The notes beneath the pieces were generated by a model. That model did no database searches. It was not told the origin of the DNA and worked only from the letters and a program-made list of their open reading frames with translations. Shown in pieces: positions 34,218-45,895 of a stretch of 64,000 bases of DNA. Position 1 is the stretch's first letter. Each line of letters opens with the position of its first letter. Made by a program: the position numbers and the translations under genes. The DNA comes from Cheilinus undulatus (Eukaryota; Chordata; Actinopteri; Labriformes; Labridae), in NCBI RefSeq assembly GCF_018320785.1, contig NC_054885.1, forward strand, positions 6,026,921 through 6,090,920, written 5' to 3'.

Positions 34218-34933
34218 ACATCCATCCATCCATCCATCCATCCATCCATCATCCCTCCATCCATCCATCCATCCCTCAATCCATCTATCCATCCATCCAT
34301 CCAAGCTATTTCAATCTACTGTCCATCCATAAATCTATTAATTCCTCCCTCCATCCCTCTTTCATCCAACTATGCATCCTTCCCTCTGTTAATCATCCAT
34401 CCATTTATTGATCCATCACTTCATACATTGATTGATTCATTCCTCAATCAATTTACTATTCCTTGATCCATCCATCCATCCATCCATCCATCTTTCCCTC
34501 CATCCATCCATCCATCCATCCACCCATCCATCCTTCCCTCCATCCATCTTTCCATCCATCCATCCATCCATCCATCCATCCATCCATTTATTTATCCATC
34601 CATCCATCTCTCCCTCCCTCCCTCCATCCATCCATCCATCCATCTCTCCCTCAATCCATCCATCCATCTCTCCCTCCCTCCCTCCCTCCATCCATCCATC
34701 TCTCCCTCAATCCATCCATCCATCCATCCATCCATCCATCCATCCATCCATCCATCCATCCATCCATCTCTCCCTCCATCCCTCCATCCCTCCATCCATC
34801 CATCCATCCATCCATCCATCTATCCATCACTCCCTCCCTCCCTCCCTCCATCCATCCATCCATCCATCCATCCATCCATCCATCGATCCATCTCTCCCTC
34901 CCTCCCTCCCTCCATCCATCCATCCATCCATCT
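34218..34933 (-). repeat. (GATG/GGAT)n satellite, an expanded LINE 3' tail
   Basis: About 700 bp of CATC/CCTC tetranucleotides on the plus strand, i.e. GATG/GAGG on the minus strand, with interruptions. The plus strand is open in several frames as long HPSI repeats and the minus strand as MDGW repeats; none is a gene. It abuts at 34934 the 3' end of a minus-strand LINE fragment whose family ends in GATG repeats. Confidence 0.9.
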
Positions 34934-34935
34934 AG

Positions 34936-35265
34936 GATGAGGGGGAGGATGCCATGCCTGGAAGACCTTCAAAGAGAGGCGCCAGGGAGGCATCCTGATC
35001 AGATGCTGAACCACCTAAACTGCCTCCGTTGGGTTTGAATGTTGATGTCTGAACTCCTCATCCTGTCTCTAAGGCTGAGCTGAGACACCCTCCAGAGAAA
35101 ACTCAGTCTGGTTGTTTTGGGTCTGATTCTTTTGGTGTCTACCCTGAGTCCATGACCATCCACCAGTCAAGATGCTGAGATACTTGAACTCCTTCACCTG
35201 CGGCAGAGACTCACTCTCTGTCTGGGCAAGGCATCTTGGCTCCTGATTTTCATTGTAAAACATTT
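34936..35265 (-). mobile_element. Rex3/RTE-like LINE 3' fragment
   Basis: Minus-strand reading gives [20 protein letters not shown] (from about 35000 down to 34940), corresponding to the conserved C-terminal [14 protein letters not shown]-type segment seen in the fuller copy at 52220-52280. Further upstream, SLPQVKEFKYLSIL (near 35190-35230) matches the reverse-transcriptase thumb region. A piece between them is rearranged. 5'-truncated and inactive. Confidence 0.75.
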
Positions 35266-35699
35266 TCTAAGACATTATTTAAATAATGTTTTGTTTATTT
35301 TTATATTTTTACTTTTAAACTTTCATTAATACTTTAATCCATTAATTTTATTATCCTTTAATGGTACAGCTTAGGACTCCACAGTCTTTAAAATATCAGA
35401 TCCAAACATCAGCACATAAAAAAGCTGCTTTTTTAATCAGCCTGATTCAGATTTTTGCCTCAGGGTTCCTGATAAACTTTGGGGGTGTAGTTCCCGCATT
35501 GAACCACAGGGGGGCAGTGTTTAGACATACAGCTGAGTCTCAGCTGACTCATGTCAATGAGAAGAGTTTTTGAGCTGTAGTTTAACTGTAGATCTGATCT
35601 GTAGCATGCACTTTTCACATAGTTTAATCTAAACAATAAGAAATATAGAAAGTTAATTAAATACAGTGAAAATAATCTAGATTTTCAGCCACATCCTGT

Positions 35700-36010
35700 C
35701 TGTCTGTCCCGCAGTGACTCTGCTTTTCAAAGGTCAGTCCCTCACTCAAACAGATACCATCTTCACACGCAGCCCCCCCTCTTATCAGACAGCCTTCAAT
35801 CTATTCTTCCAATTAGCTCGACTTCAATTACTCAGAGAGAGCCAGCCATCAAATTGGCAATTGGCCTCTTGTGCATTAGAGCAATTAACAGGGATATGAG
35901 CTTTCCCGCCACATCCAACCCATTTACAGCCATTAAACTCCAGATGCAATTAAAGATTGTTCCACATTGTTCCCCACAGCAGCCATGAGAGAAGTCGGAG
36001 GTGACGGAGG
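35700..36010. promoter_or_regulatory. Candidate conserved enhancer (homeodomain-site cluster)
   Basis: Non-repetitive, with balanced composition and several ATTA cores within 200 bp: CAATTAGC, TCAATTACTC, GCATTAGAGCAATTAACAGG, TGCAATTAAAGATTG, plus ATTGTTCCACATTGTTCC, which contains two SOX-like ATTGTT words. This lies between the gprc5 and rbfox2 3' ends. Conservation is not tested; the call rests on composition and motif density. Confidence 0.3.
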
Positions 36011-36419
36011 AAGATTAGATCGATGCAGCAGAGACGCACAGTTTGACTCTTAACATTTTTTTCTGTCATCGGTGACACAGGAGGAGAAGCTTCTGTATGG
36101 AGATGGTTAAAAGGCTGCAAAAGTATGGCAGAGCATGAGGGCCATGTTTACGAAAAATACTACATAAAAGTAGAAAATGCTCAAGAGCATTGAGGTGCTC
36201 TTATCAGAGAAAGCTCCTGTTTTTAATGAGGAATATGGAGCATCTTGACAGGTTAAAGCCTACTTTAGTCTTTACTAGACTCTTTAACGTCAGCAGTGGA
36301 AACAATGTTCTCACTGTAGGAGGGCACGCTCTTCTAGAATCATCTTTGTTCCAAAGACAACCATCTTCTCCAATAATAGTCAGCATATTAATATTATATA
36401 ATATAGCATTTAATTAATA

Positions 36420-37370
36420 AGCAGGAGTCAATTTAAGGGGACAAAGCAAACAACTGACGTTCAAGACGGACCATCTTTTTGAATATTTGGTAAAAAGCGA
36501 TGAAAATCTTTGACAAATTTTAAATAAAGTGGGGTAATCTCCCAGATCAACTATTAACAGAGGGATTATAATGGAGCAGTCAATATGACTTTAAGCTTTA
36601 ATCTGGCTAATCTACAACATTAATCTTCATACATTTACCATTTAACATAAAACCTGTTAGTTTAGTTTGTCCATGTATGACATTAAGTTCACAAATAATT
36701 CTAATCTCTGAATTTTATGCTTTTAATGCTGTAAATGAGCAAAACTGATCTTCTTAGTTTACTATTTATAACTCATACATTTTCAACAATAATCTTGTAA
36801 ACTAACAGCTTTATATGCAAAGTTCTGATTTTAAAATTGTCAATTTTGACAATAATCTTCAGGATTTCTATGGAATTCATAAATGTATATTCCTTCATTA
36901 ATTTGACACACAAAACTTAAAAAATAAATGACCTCAGTCTTGTTAATTTACAATTTTAATCTTGTACATTTTTGCTTTAAACTTGTAAGTTAACAACACT
37001 AATCTTCCAAATTTACAAATTAAAACAAATTAATTCTCAAAACATAATTTTAAATTTACAAATTACATTTTGTAAAAAATGTTATTTAAATCTTGTAACT
37101 TTATAACATTATTTTAGTACATTTATTATTTCAAAAATGTATATTTATGTTGGTAAAACTCATGACTTTACCTCGTTACCGAACGACATTAATCCCAAGA
37201 ATCAACATATGTTGTGTCTATTTACATTTATCTCTTAAATAATAAACTTACATCTCCTAAAATGTATGACTTTAATTTTAATATTCAAAATACATTTTGT
37301 TTACTATGCAACTGTAATCTACTACATTTACAATTTTAATCTCACAGATGCACAACTTTAAACTAGGGCT
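36420..37370. repeat. AT-rich degenerate repeat of TAATCTTGTAAATTTACAA words
   Basis: Variants of TTAATCTTGTAAATTTACAA recur throughout (for example near 36790, 36950, 37000, 37080, 37320), and the pattern resumes at 38560-38660 beyond the inserted element. No coding potential. Confidence 0.6.
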
Positions 37371-37373
37371 GTC

Positions 37374-37854
37374 AAAATTGACAAGTTAATGTGGATTAAT
37401 CCATCACCATGATTAATCTGATTAAAATTTTTTAATGCAATTAACCCATCTACAGCACAGAATGACTCAAAATCCCTGAAACGTTTTTGGCGACGCATTT
37501 CGGGCAGTTTGTCCAAGTAGGGTTACTGTCGAGCATGCCGCTGCAAATGCTCAAATGGGTCGTTGATCCGGTAGTGACCAACCAACTCGATATGGAAGAC
37601 GCTAAACAGCACGTCCCCTCTCGATGGGAAATTTGAGTACAAAGACGGAACAAAAATTTTGCCCCGTTGAATTTGTAATTGAATAGCCCTGGCATATATA
37701 TTCCCTTCTTTCTTGAGTCTGTTTGCTTATGCAAAATGAAACATGATTAATATAGATTAAAAATGAATGATATTTAATCATGATTAATCAAAATTAATCC
37801 ACAGCAACCCTGTGATTAATCAGATTAAAAACTTTAATCGTTTGACAGCACATA
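37374..37854. mobile_element. hAT-like element with TAGGGCTGTCAA ends
   Basis: Left end TAGGGCTGTCAAAATTGACA and right end AATCGTTTGACAGCACATA form an imperfect inverted repeat, and subterminal GATTAATCTGATTAAAA / GATTAATCAGATTAAAA words mirror each other. This is a common vertebrate non-autonomous architecture. I could not find a matching 8-bp duplication. It sits in the AT-rich array. Confidence 0.65.
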
Positions 37855-40800
37855 ACACTGCGTTGCAAATTATTATGCAAATACTATTTTTCACTGATTT
37901 TCCTAAATAGTCGATGCAAATCACAGTCAGTATAATTTTTACGTCACCAGTCAGTACAGTATTTGAAAAATGTGTCTTTCTTCCTCCACAACACTATTTT
38001 TGTAATATTTTGGCTTTAATCTGATGGAATAAGCACTTTAATTTGGTTTGTTTACCACATTCATTTAGTAAATTAAAAACTGTATTCATAATTCATAACA
38101 TTAGTATTGGAAATTTAACCCCGAAATGCCTATTGTGTCATAGTTGATACGCACTTTTATGGGACCTCTATCTTATCAAAATGATCAATAAATTACTTAA
38201 AAATATTTTTAACACAGGCAAAAAAATTATAAAGAAGTCCTACAGTTGATTATTGGTTGAAAAAACATCAATGTATCAAATGTGATACAAAAAATATATA
38301 TTTATGTAATTTTATGGCAATTCTTCTTTTTGGGGGGGATTTGGGTAGAAGGTTGAATAAACATTTGAGTCAGAAAAAATGAGAATTTTCTGGCTATCTG
38401 AGTTAACAGGCTTTAAGGGGTTAAAACTGTCATGTAATTGACTTTTTTTTTAACAATCTCATTCTTCTTCTCCAAAAAACATCTGTATTCTAGGATTTTG
38501 TCAAAACATTACACTAAAAAAACAGTAAATTTATCGGTGTTTCATCACCACATTAATTTTGTAAGTCTACAACTTCAATCTTGTAAATCTTTTACTTTAA
38601 TCTTGCAACTTTATTTAGATTAATGAATCTTGTAATTTTACGAGTTTAAAATGTTCTCATTTGACTCTTTTCTCTTATTCCTGTGACTTTTCTTTTATTC
38701 TTGTAATAAAACAGCTTGAGCAGCTGATTGTTCCTCCCTGCTGTGTTTTTTTGTACTCTGATTGGTTAATGTAAGTCAGACCAAACCGAGGAAAAGAAAA
38801 TTAAAGATTTAGACAGTTACAGAAGGTAAAAAGCTTTAAGAAATCACAGATCGGCGGTGACAAAGATCCACAGACGACGGTGTAAAAACCAAACAGTTTA
38901 TTTATTATATACATTCAATAATAATGAAGAATAAACAGAAGGCAGACACAAGGATGGCAGAAGAAAACTTGGTGAAAAAACACGTCACTTACTGAAATAA
39001 AAACACTTGGATGATGAGCTTTGAAGAGCATGTGAGATTTAAAAAATCACATGCATGAACTCATTTAGTAAAATCCCTGTACAAAAAAAAAGAAGAAAGA
39101 AAAATAAACTCCCACTGGGTTGACGTGAGCACAGCGCGGGGAGTCGGGGTCGCAGCCGAGGAGAACTTGAACTTTGTTTCCAGCAGCGGCTCGGCGCCGA
39201 TTCTGCAGAGATTTAGTCCAACGAGAGAGAGAGAGAGGACAGAAACGAGAGAATGCAACATGGAGGAGTCACACTCACTGATCTGGATCCGTTTCATAAC
39301 GCAGGATCTACCTGACCGCATGAGGAGAAAGCTGCTAACTAAACATCGAACAGCATGTATCACTGCTGAACTTAAAGGGTAACTCCGTCATTTTTAAACC
39401 TGGACTCTGCTTTTAGATCTTCAAACTCCAACTTTATAAGACTGAAAATATTCGATTATACATCTTCTTTTGTCGATGATGACATGGTTCGTTAAGGAGA
39501 AAAGAGCTTTTTGTTACAGATAAAGAAGCTTTTTCAAACCTCTTTTCAAAGCCACCAAACTCCACTGACAAAACCCTCAATTTTCCCTCAAAGAGGACAC
39601 AGGAGATGCTGATCATCCTCTTCTATCAGTCATATTTCTGCCTTTTTGTGTGACATAAATATTGCGTGGCAGCTGAACCATTTAAGACAGTACAGTCACA
39701 CAGAAATGAAAAATACTCCCCATCTGAGGCAGAAGAAAACCTGTACCCTCTATTGTAAAAACAACTTTCTGTTGGCTTTGAGGAGAAGAATACAGGAAAC
39801 GTTTTAAACAAAAGCTCTGTTCTTCAAGGAGAGTCTTTATAGAGTTAAAATTGGAGCCTGTCGGGAGGAGAAAGATAACTTTTATTGGATTTTTCAGGTG
39901 TATTTGTCCCAAAGGCTCACAGAGAAAGAGCTTTATGTTGCAGAGGAAGATGATTTTTCAAACCAGAAACAGCCTCTGTTCTAAGCCACCAAACTCCACT
40001 GACAAAACACGCAATTTTAGCCCAGAGAGAATGAAGGAATTACTCAACTCCATCTACCTTTGGTAGTGTTTTTAGTGTTATTTTTCAAAGCCTAATCACT
40101 GCGTCTCACTACGTCGAAAACTCATATTAAGATCATCTATTAGACTAACACTAATGCTATAATGGTAAATAGACATGACTTTTGTAGCACCACTATAGTC
40201 GTATCATATCTAAATATGCAAGCTTCCTGTTCAGAGTCAATTTGCACAAAAACCTTAGGAATTGAGGCATTGGATACCGTTACCTCTTAAGTGTTAGGCG
40301 ATGTAGTTTTAGGGTAATGAAGAACAAAATTTGAACCTTGTTATGAGGGTAAATTAACTCTTGTTGATGTACTTTTAGGGGAGAAATCTGTCCAATGAAG
40401 CTGACAGAAGAAGCACCAAGTTATAGAGGAAGACGTTTTTTCAAACCATGCAAACTTTTCCTTAAAGCTCCCTAATCTCACTGACAAAATCTGTGGTTTT
40501 CTCCCATTAAGCAACAGGAAAGTCTGGTCTTACACTTCCTAAATTTATCTAAAATCCCTGCTTGAAAGAGTGACGTCCCACAGATATGAAAACAAATGTA
40601 GGAAGTAGTTCTTTTGCAAATAGTATTTAGTAGATTTGTGGACAAATTTAACAGCATTTTCTCATTTGAATGGGCTTGTTTCCAAAGGTTAATATATGTA
40701 GATTTTTTGCAATATGCATAAAAAATTCAAGCTTGTTCAATGGGGTAAAAAAACTATATTTATGGGTTGTACTTTTCCAGTAAATCTTCCCTAAAGGTGT

Positions 40801-41389
40801 ACATAAACCACCTTGTTCCAGAGGTTTAACAAACCAAGAACAAGCTCTCCTCAAAGGCACCAGATCTCATTAACAAAATGTGCAATTTTTGCCTCAAGGA
40901 GCAACGGGAGTTGCTAGTCTTCCTCCTCATCCCTTCACTGAACAGTCTAAAGTTCCACTGAAATGTAAAGTTGGGATTCAGGGCTGTGGATACGGGTAGA
41001 CATATTTGACTTTGGTGGATTTGAGAGGAGTGGTTTAACTGTTGTTTCTTATGTCCGTGTTCCTAAAGTTGAATTTATAGTTGAATTTTAACCCATTTAA
41101 GTTCTTTAAAAATCCAATTTCACCACCTTTTCACCATTATTAACCATTTATTAACCATTTTTTAACCCATTTAAATATGTTTTTAACAAAAGTTTTTCAT
41201 CTAAAGAAGGCTAAATGAATTAAAAAAAGGTATCTGTTTTATAAGAGTGGCTATTATTCAGGTCAAATATAAAATATGGTTTTCACAGCTTAACTTCACA
41301 ATCGACCATGGTTTTGTTGACCTCCATGGACCCCTAGTTTGGCTGGGTCCCAGAAACCTCCCCCTTTACGGACAACCTTGTCTGCACAT

Positions 41390-41500
41390 GGCTTCTCTTG
41401 AATGTTCCTGGCTGTTCAACCGCCTTCAGGTACAGTGGGGGTCCCCGGTCTCTGACACCTTTATTTTGGGGGTTGCTGGCTGAAAAGGTTGAGATCCCCT
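41390..41500 (+). repeat. Dispersed repeat, copy of 4650-4765
   Basis: GCCTTCAGGTACAGTGGGGG, TCCCCGGTCTCTGACACC, TTTATTTTGGGGGTTGCTGG and CTGAAAAGGTTGAGATCCCC parallel the copy near 4.7 kb in the same order and orientation. Confidence 0.55.
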
Positions 41501-43319
41501 TTGCTAGTCAACCACTACCTTCCTCTGTTAAAAATAGCTCAGTCCTACTGAAATGGAAACAAACTTTAAGACAGCAGATACCAGTAAAAATACATCTTTG
41601 TTCATGGAGTCAGGCAGCTTTGAGGAGAGTGATTTAGCTGTTTCTGTCTTCAAACAGTCTGTTCTTACTGAGTTTTTTTTTTTTTATATTTCTTTCAATA
41701 CAAACGGTCTAATTAAGCCTGTCAGTGAGCTTCTATTGGGCGACTTTTTGCAAACTTTACAGCCGGTTTCATGGCTGCAGGATGAAGAAACCTACAGGTG
41801 AAACTCCTAACTATTAAAATAATGCTTATAAAGCCAAGATCTCTAAATAGTGAATTCCTCTGTAAGCAGATAAATCATCGCATTGGCAACCTTCACTCTC
41901 TTGTTTTATTTTCATAATAAAATCGAACCACAGGAGTCCAGGCATATCAAATTAAACTTTACACATCTGATATGAGCGGTGATTACCACGACGAGCTCAG
42001 AGGCACAGAGCAGAGATAACCGAGATTACTGAAGCGGACTGAATTGACTCCCATTAAGCCACCGAGCTGCTCGCCTCTCCCCGCCCCGTACCCAAACTTT
42101 AGTGAGACTCCTGTCGCCTCACATCACACAACATCCCACATCTTCCTCATCCTCCTGCTCTGTAAACACCCACCCCCCCTCCTCCTCCTCGTCCAGCACT
42201 AGGATTTGAATTCATGCACAAATGAAAAGATTTTCTGACCGACTACCTTCCTCCTGCACAAAGCATGCATAGCAACACTTCTGATAATACTTGTAAGGAA
42301 TAAAAAGACAAAAAAAGGAGGTAATGCGCGTCAAAAATACTCATTGGACCTACTGCACACAGTTTTCACAATCATACAAAAACAACATGATCCCTCCTGG
42401 CCCTGAGCGCACCGTTCCCCCTGAAACTCTTCTTTTTTAAAAAAGACAGCAGGGGACGTTGTTATCCTGTCAGCGAGTGATTAATGGCTCAGCTCCTCAC
42501 CTTCACCGCCACAAATTCCCTCCACTCACCGCCCACACATTGTTTCATTGTTCTAAAAGGTGGCCTCAGCTGTGCGGACGTGTCCCCTCTGTTCATCTCG
42601 CCTGTAATTCGGCCCTACTTACAAACGCCATTCATTCTTTATTTCTGCACGTCCCTCATGACTCCATCTGCTCTGATTTCCCTTGTCTGCAGCAAAACAC
42701 CTCTGCAGCCAAAAAATATACGAGTGCACGCACAAAATTCAATGGGCCATATCCCCACGGCGGCCATGTTGCTTAGACATCACGCCCATATTCTTATCGT
42801 ACTGTACTGCTTTATTCCAGGCTGACACATCCAGATTCTGACAGCTGTTTTTATTTTATCCTTTCCTAGAATTGAAAATCGACTAGGAAGAATCTCTGTA
42901 AGCAGTGACTCCACTGTTGATAAGTATAACTGGAGGTGAATTAGCCAAAAACAAAGAGGCTAGTGGTGCCTTTTTAACCGGTTTTCTCACTCAGATTGTC
43001 AGATACATGCTTTTAAAGGACACAATGATACACTACACTACTACGCTTTTGCAAGATGACAGGATACAAGAGAGTCCTGCGTGTGTTGTTCATGGATGAG
43101 TCGGTCCTAAGAGCCGGCTCCTTTTGTGAACAACTGGACTGGAAATTAAAAAAAAAAAAATTTCAATCGTAACCAAATGTTTTCAATGAAAAATGGGGCA
43201 GTTATAAATTGACATGGAACAAAAAATCTGACACAACAAAGAGAGGGCTGTCCTCAAAATAAGAGCACATATTAGACTATTGGCCACATCATTTCTTCCA
43301 GGTACACTTAAAATGACTT

Positions 43320-43545
43320 TGTGACCCACCAGCTGAGAACCACTTATCCAATCAGGGTGTCACGGGGAAGCTAGAGGTGACTGAAGCTTCTATAGGGCAA
43401 AACTCAGGGTACACCCTGGACTGGTCAGTGGTCAATCACAGGGCTGAGACAGAAAATTAGGTACACTCACAACTACAGGCAATTTAGAGCCACCAATAAA
43501 GCATGATTCAGGTCTGTGGGAGGAAACCGGGGCACTATGAGCTAT
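43320..43545 (+). repeat. Common fish interspersed repeat (GTACACCCTGGACTGGTC)
   Basis: Contains GGGTACACCCTGGACTGGTC, CAATCACAGGGCTGAGACAG, GGCAATTTAGAGCCACCAAT and GTCTGTGGGAGGAAACCGG in order, a familiar fish dispersed sequence. No protein. Confidence 0.55.
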
Positions 43546-43549
43546 TATG

Positions 43550-43690
43550 GTTGCAAAACTATTGCAAATGCATGCACAGATCTGTACACAAATCTGCAGT
43601 AATGCATTACATTTGCAAATGCATGTACAGATCTGCAAGTGTGTGTACAAATCTTTACATGTGTGCAGAATGTGCAAATATGTAAAGAAA
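43550..43690. repeat. Short minisatellite of TTTGCAAATGCATGYACAGATCTG
   Basis: TTGCAAATGCATGCACAGAT and TTTGCAAATGCATGTACAG are near-identical units, followed by diverged TACAAATCTTTACATGTGTG units. Confidence 0.6.
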
Positions 43691-45850
43691 TCTAATTAAG
43701 TCTACGAGGCAGGCAGCCTTGCCTGTGAGCATGCACTGAGGGCAACAAAACCCAGTGGTTTGACACTTAAAAGACCTGAGTACACATTTTCAGATCATGC
43801 GTGGCCGAAGTGTTTGACAGCCAGATGAGAGGCAAATTTAGTTGTGATTGATGTCCTGCATAAAGCAAAATGAGCAAGTTTCCTCCTAATAATCAAATGT
43901 ATATGATATCTAACCTAATCTCATGATTTAATAATGACATTTTGTTTGATTTCTTTCTGGATTTTTAGTTTCTGCTTTCTGTGATCATGATTTAATAAGA
44001 GAAGCTATAAAATAAAAGCAGTAGTCAGAATCTGGATGTTTATAAGACAAATGACCCAGAATATAACAGTAAGATAGCGACGAGCTTCATAACGCCACAG
44101 AAACTCAGCTGCAGTGGGAATACTGTCTATTGAACAGGGCTGTTTGGTTTGCCGCTCAGAATTCCCAAAATCGCTGCAACCTTTTAAGTCGACGCTGCTT
44201 TAGTGCCATTTCCCAGAGTGCTGTTCAACACTGTACTGACTAATACAGCTGCAACCCGCCGCTTATAAAAAATACAACAAAGCAAAGGCAAAAAACACAA
44301 AAATAATAAGAAATACATCAGGACCAAAAATGTGCTTCTTCAGAAAATCTTTGGAACCAAAAAAAGGCAAAAATAACGACATAGTGAGAGTAAATGGAGA
44401 CGTGATACATACAGGACAGACTTGGTCTATAATCGATCGAGTTTATGAAGCCTTCACACAAAAACTTTAAAAGCCTGAACGATCCCAGAGCGCATGATGA
44501 AGGTTTAAAATGACACCTACTGACAGGATCCCTGTCGCTTTAAAAATGATGAATATAAATAGAAAAAATGATAAATTCTCATCACTTCAGAGACTCCCGG
44601 TTCATGATAGCAGTCTCTTAATCCGATGGATCTGCTGTTCTGATCGCACACAGCGGCTGCAGGCGGAGGGATCTCCATCCAGGAGGAGATTCCCATTTGG
44701 CGAGCTGATTGGTTCCCCATGTGGGCCATCAAGCTGCAGATTGGAGCAGCTAAATTATTTGCATTTTTATTTTTTTTGTGTCCGTCTGAGCCAGTTCCTT
44801 CACTGCTGCTGGAATGTGTGACGGTTCAGGAGAGAGAGAAATGTGCCTGGTCCTTTTTTTAAGAAGAAGAAACAACGAGCAGATCGAGGATAAAGGGGGA
44901 GTACACAGTTTGTCACAGGGTCGGATCAGAGCTGGATTAACAGGTCTGACCTCCTGTTTTAGTGTCAAAGTTCGAGTCATGACTGGAAAATGTGTGGACC
45001 AGCAATAAGGACAAACTAATGGCTTCATCTTTGAAAGAAATGGACAGTTCAAGCGTCTGTAGTGATGTTTTCTCATAGCAACTTCTTCTGAATGGCAGCA
45101 AAATAAAGAAAAAGGCAGAAAAACTGAGGTAATGCAGAAAAAGTCACTTTGTTTTTTCCTTGTCTCCTTTTTTGAACTCGGTTGTTTGGGGAGAAGTTAA
45201 AAAACGACAAAAAAAGAATCATATTCCCATGCTGTGTTCTGAGTTTTCTGTGTGTTTCCTCCAGCTAAACATCCAACTTTTAAAAAATAATTCCCATGTC
45301 TTCTTCGACTCCAAGGAGTCTGATTCATTTGTGCACTTTTACCGGGGGATTCTGCAGCCTTAAATCAATGTAGTGTTTAAAAATATAAGTACCGTTTGAA
45401 GTAAAGGAGGCTGAAAATGAAGGAAAACTCAGAGAGAGTTTTTTTAGTCGGTGTAAGTTCAAGTCTGATTGTGTTCTACGGGAGACTTTAGGATCAAAAA
45501 ACAGAAGTTTAGAGTGAATAAGCAGCTTCTTCGCCTCCAGGTCCCATAGTGTTTCTAAAAAACGTCCCAATATTTGTGCCCCAAAGTTTTTCAGCCACAG
45601 CTTTTGAGACGCATGTGGCAGTTTTGATTCCACGTCACAGAAGAGAAGAGCACAGAAACAGAAACAGATGATGTGGCCGATGACATCCCGTCACAAAAAC
45701 AGAGAGGATAAAAATGTAAAAAAAAAAAAAAAAACACGAGCTGTGGTTGAAGTCCGTCTGAAGGAAAATGAAGGAGAGCCGCTGCCAAACAAAGAGCGTG
45801 AAAGGAGTTGGTTTGGAGCAATGTGAGATTCCTCGCTGGGGTTTGTGGTT

Positions 45851-45895
45851 TTAGTAGGGAGCGAACCGGCTGTATCCCGCCCGGTATAAACTCGC
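45851..45895 (-). CDS. rbfox2: rbfox2 last coding exon
   Basis: Minus-strand acceptor TGTGTCTTTCAG precedes GCG. The exon encodes [14 protein letters not shown] and TAA (45853-45851). The C-terminal RFAPY motif is the conserved nuclear-import signal of Rbfox proteins. RAG replaces the usual RGG. Confidence 0.94.
   Translation of the reverse strand, partial: ASLYRAGYSRFAPY

Larger units (their letters stand above)
38880..45850 (-). terminator. rbfox2: rbfox2 3' UTR and probable distal poly(A) region
   Basis: Downstream of the rbfox2 stop (45851-45853) no other gene appears until about 38.9 kb. On the minus strand AATAAATAAAC occurs at 38897-38907 and is followed by a GT-rich CGTCTGTGGATCTTTGTC, a good cleavage context. 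Rbfox2 mRNAs are known for long 3' UTRs, so a 7-kb UTR is plausible, but several other AATAAA words (near 44766, 42850, 41900, 41147) could end it earlier. A dispersed repeat copy at 41390-41500 lies within it. Confidence 0.45.

Noticed and set aside
34432-35038. Long open frames of HPSI and MDGW repeats on both strands
   Set aside because: They are translations of a GATG/ATCC tetranucleotide array attached to a LINE tail, in several frames at once.
39061-39363. 100-residue minus-strand open frame as a gene next to rbfox2
   Set aside because: No domain, no splice context, and it lies within the probable rbfox2 3' UTR.
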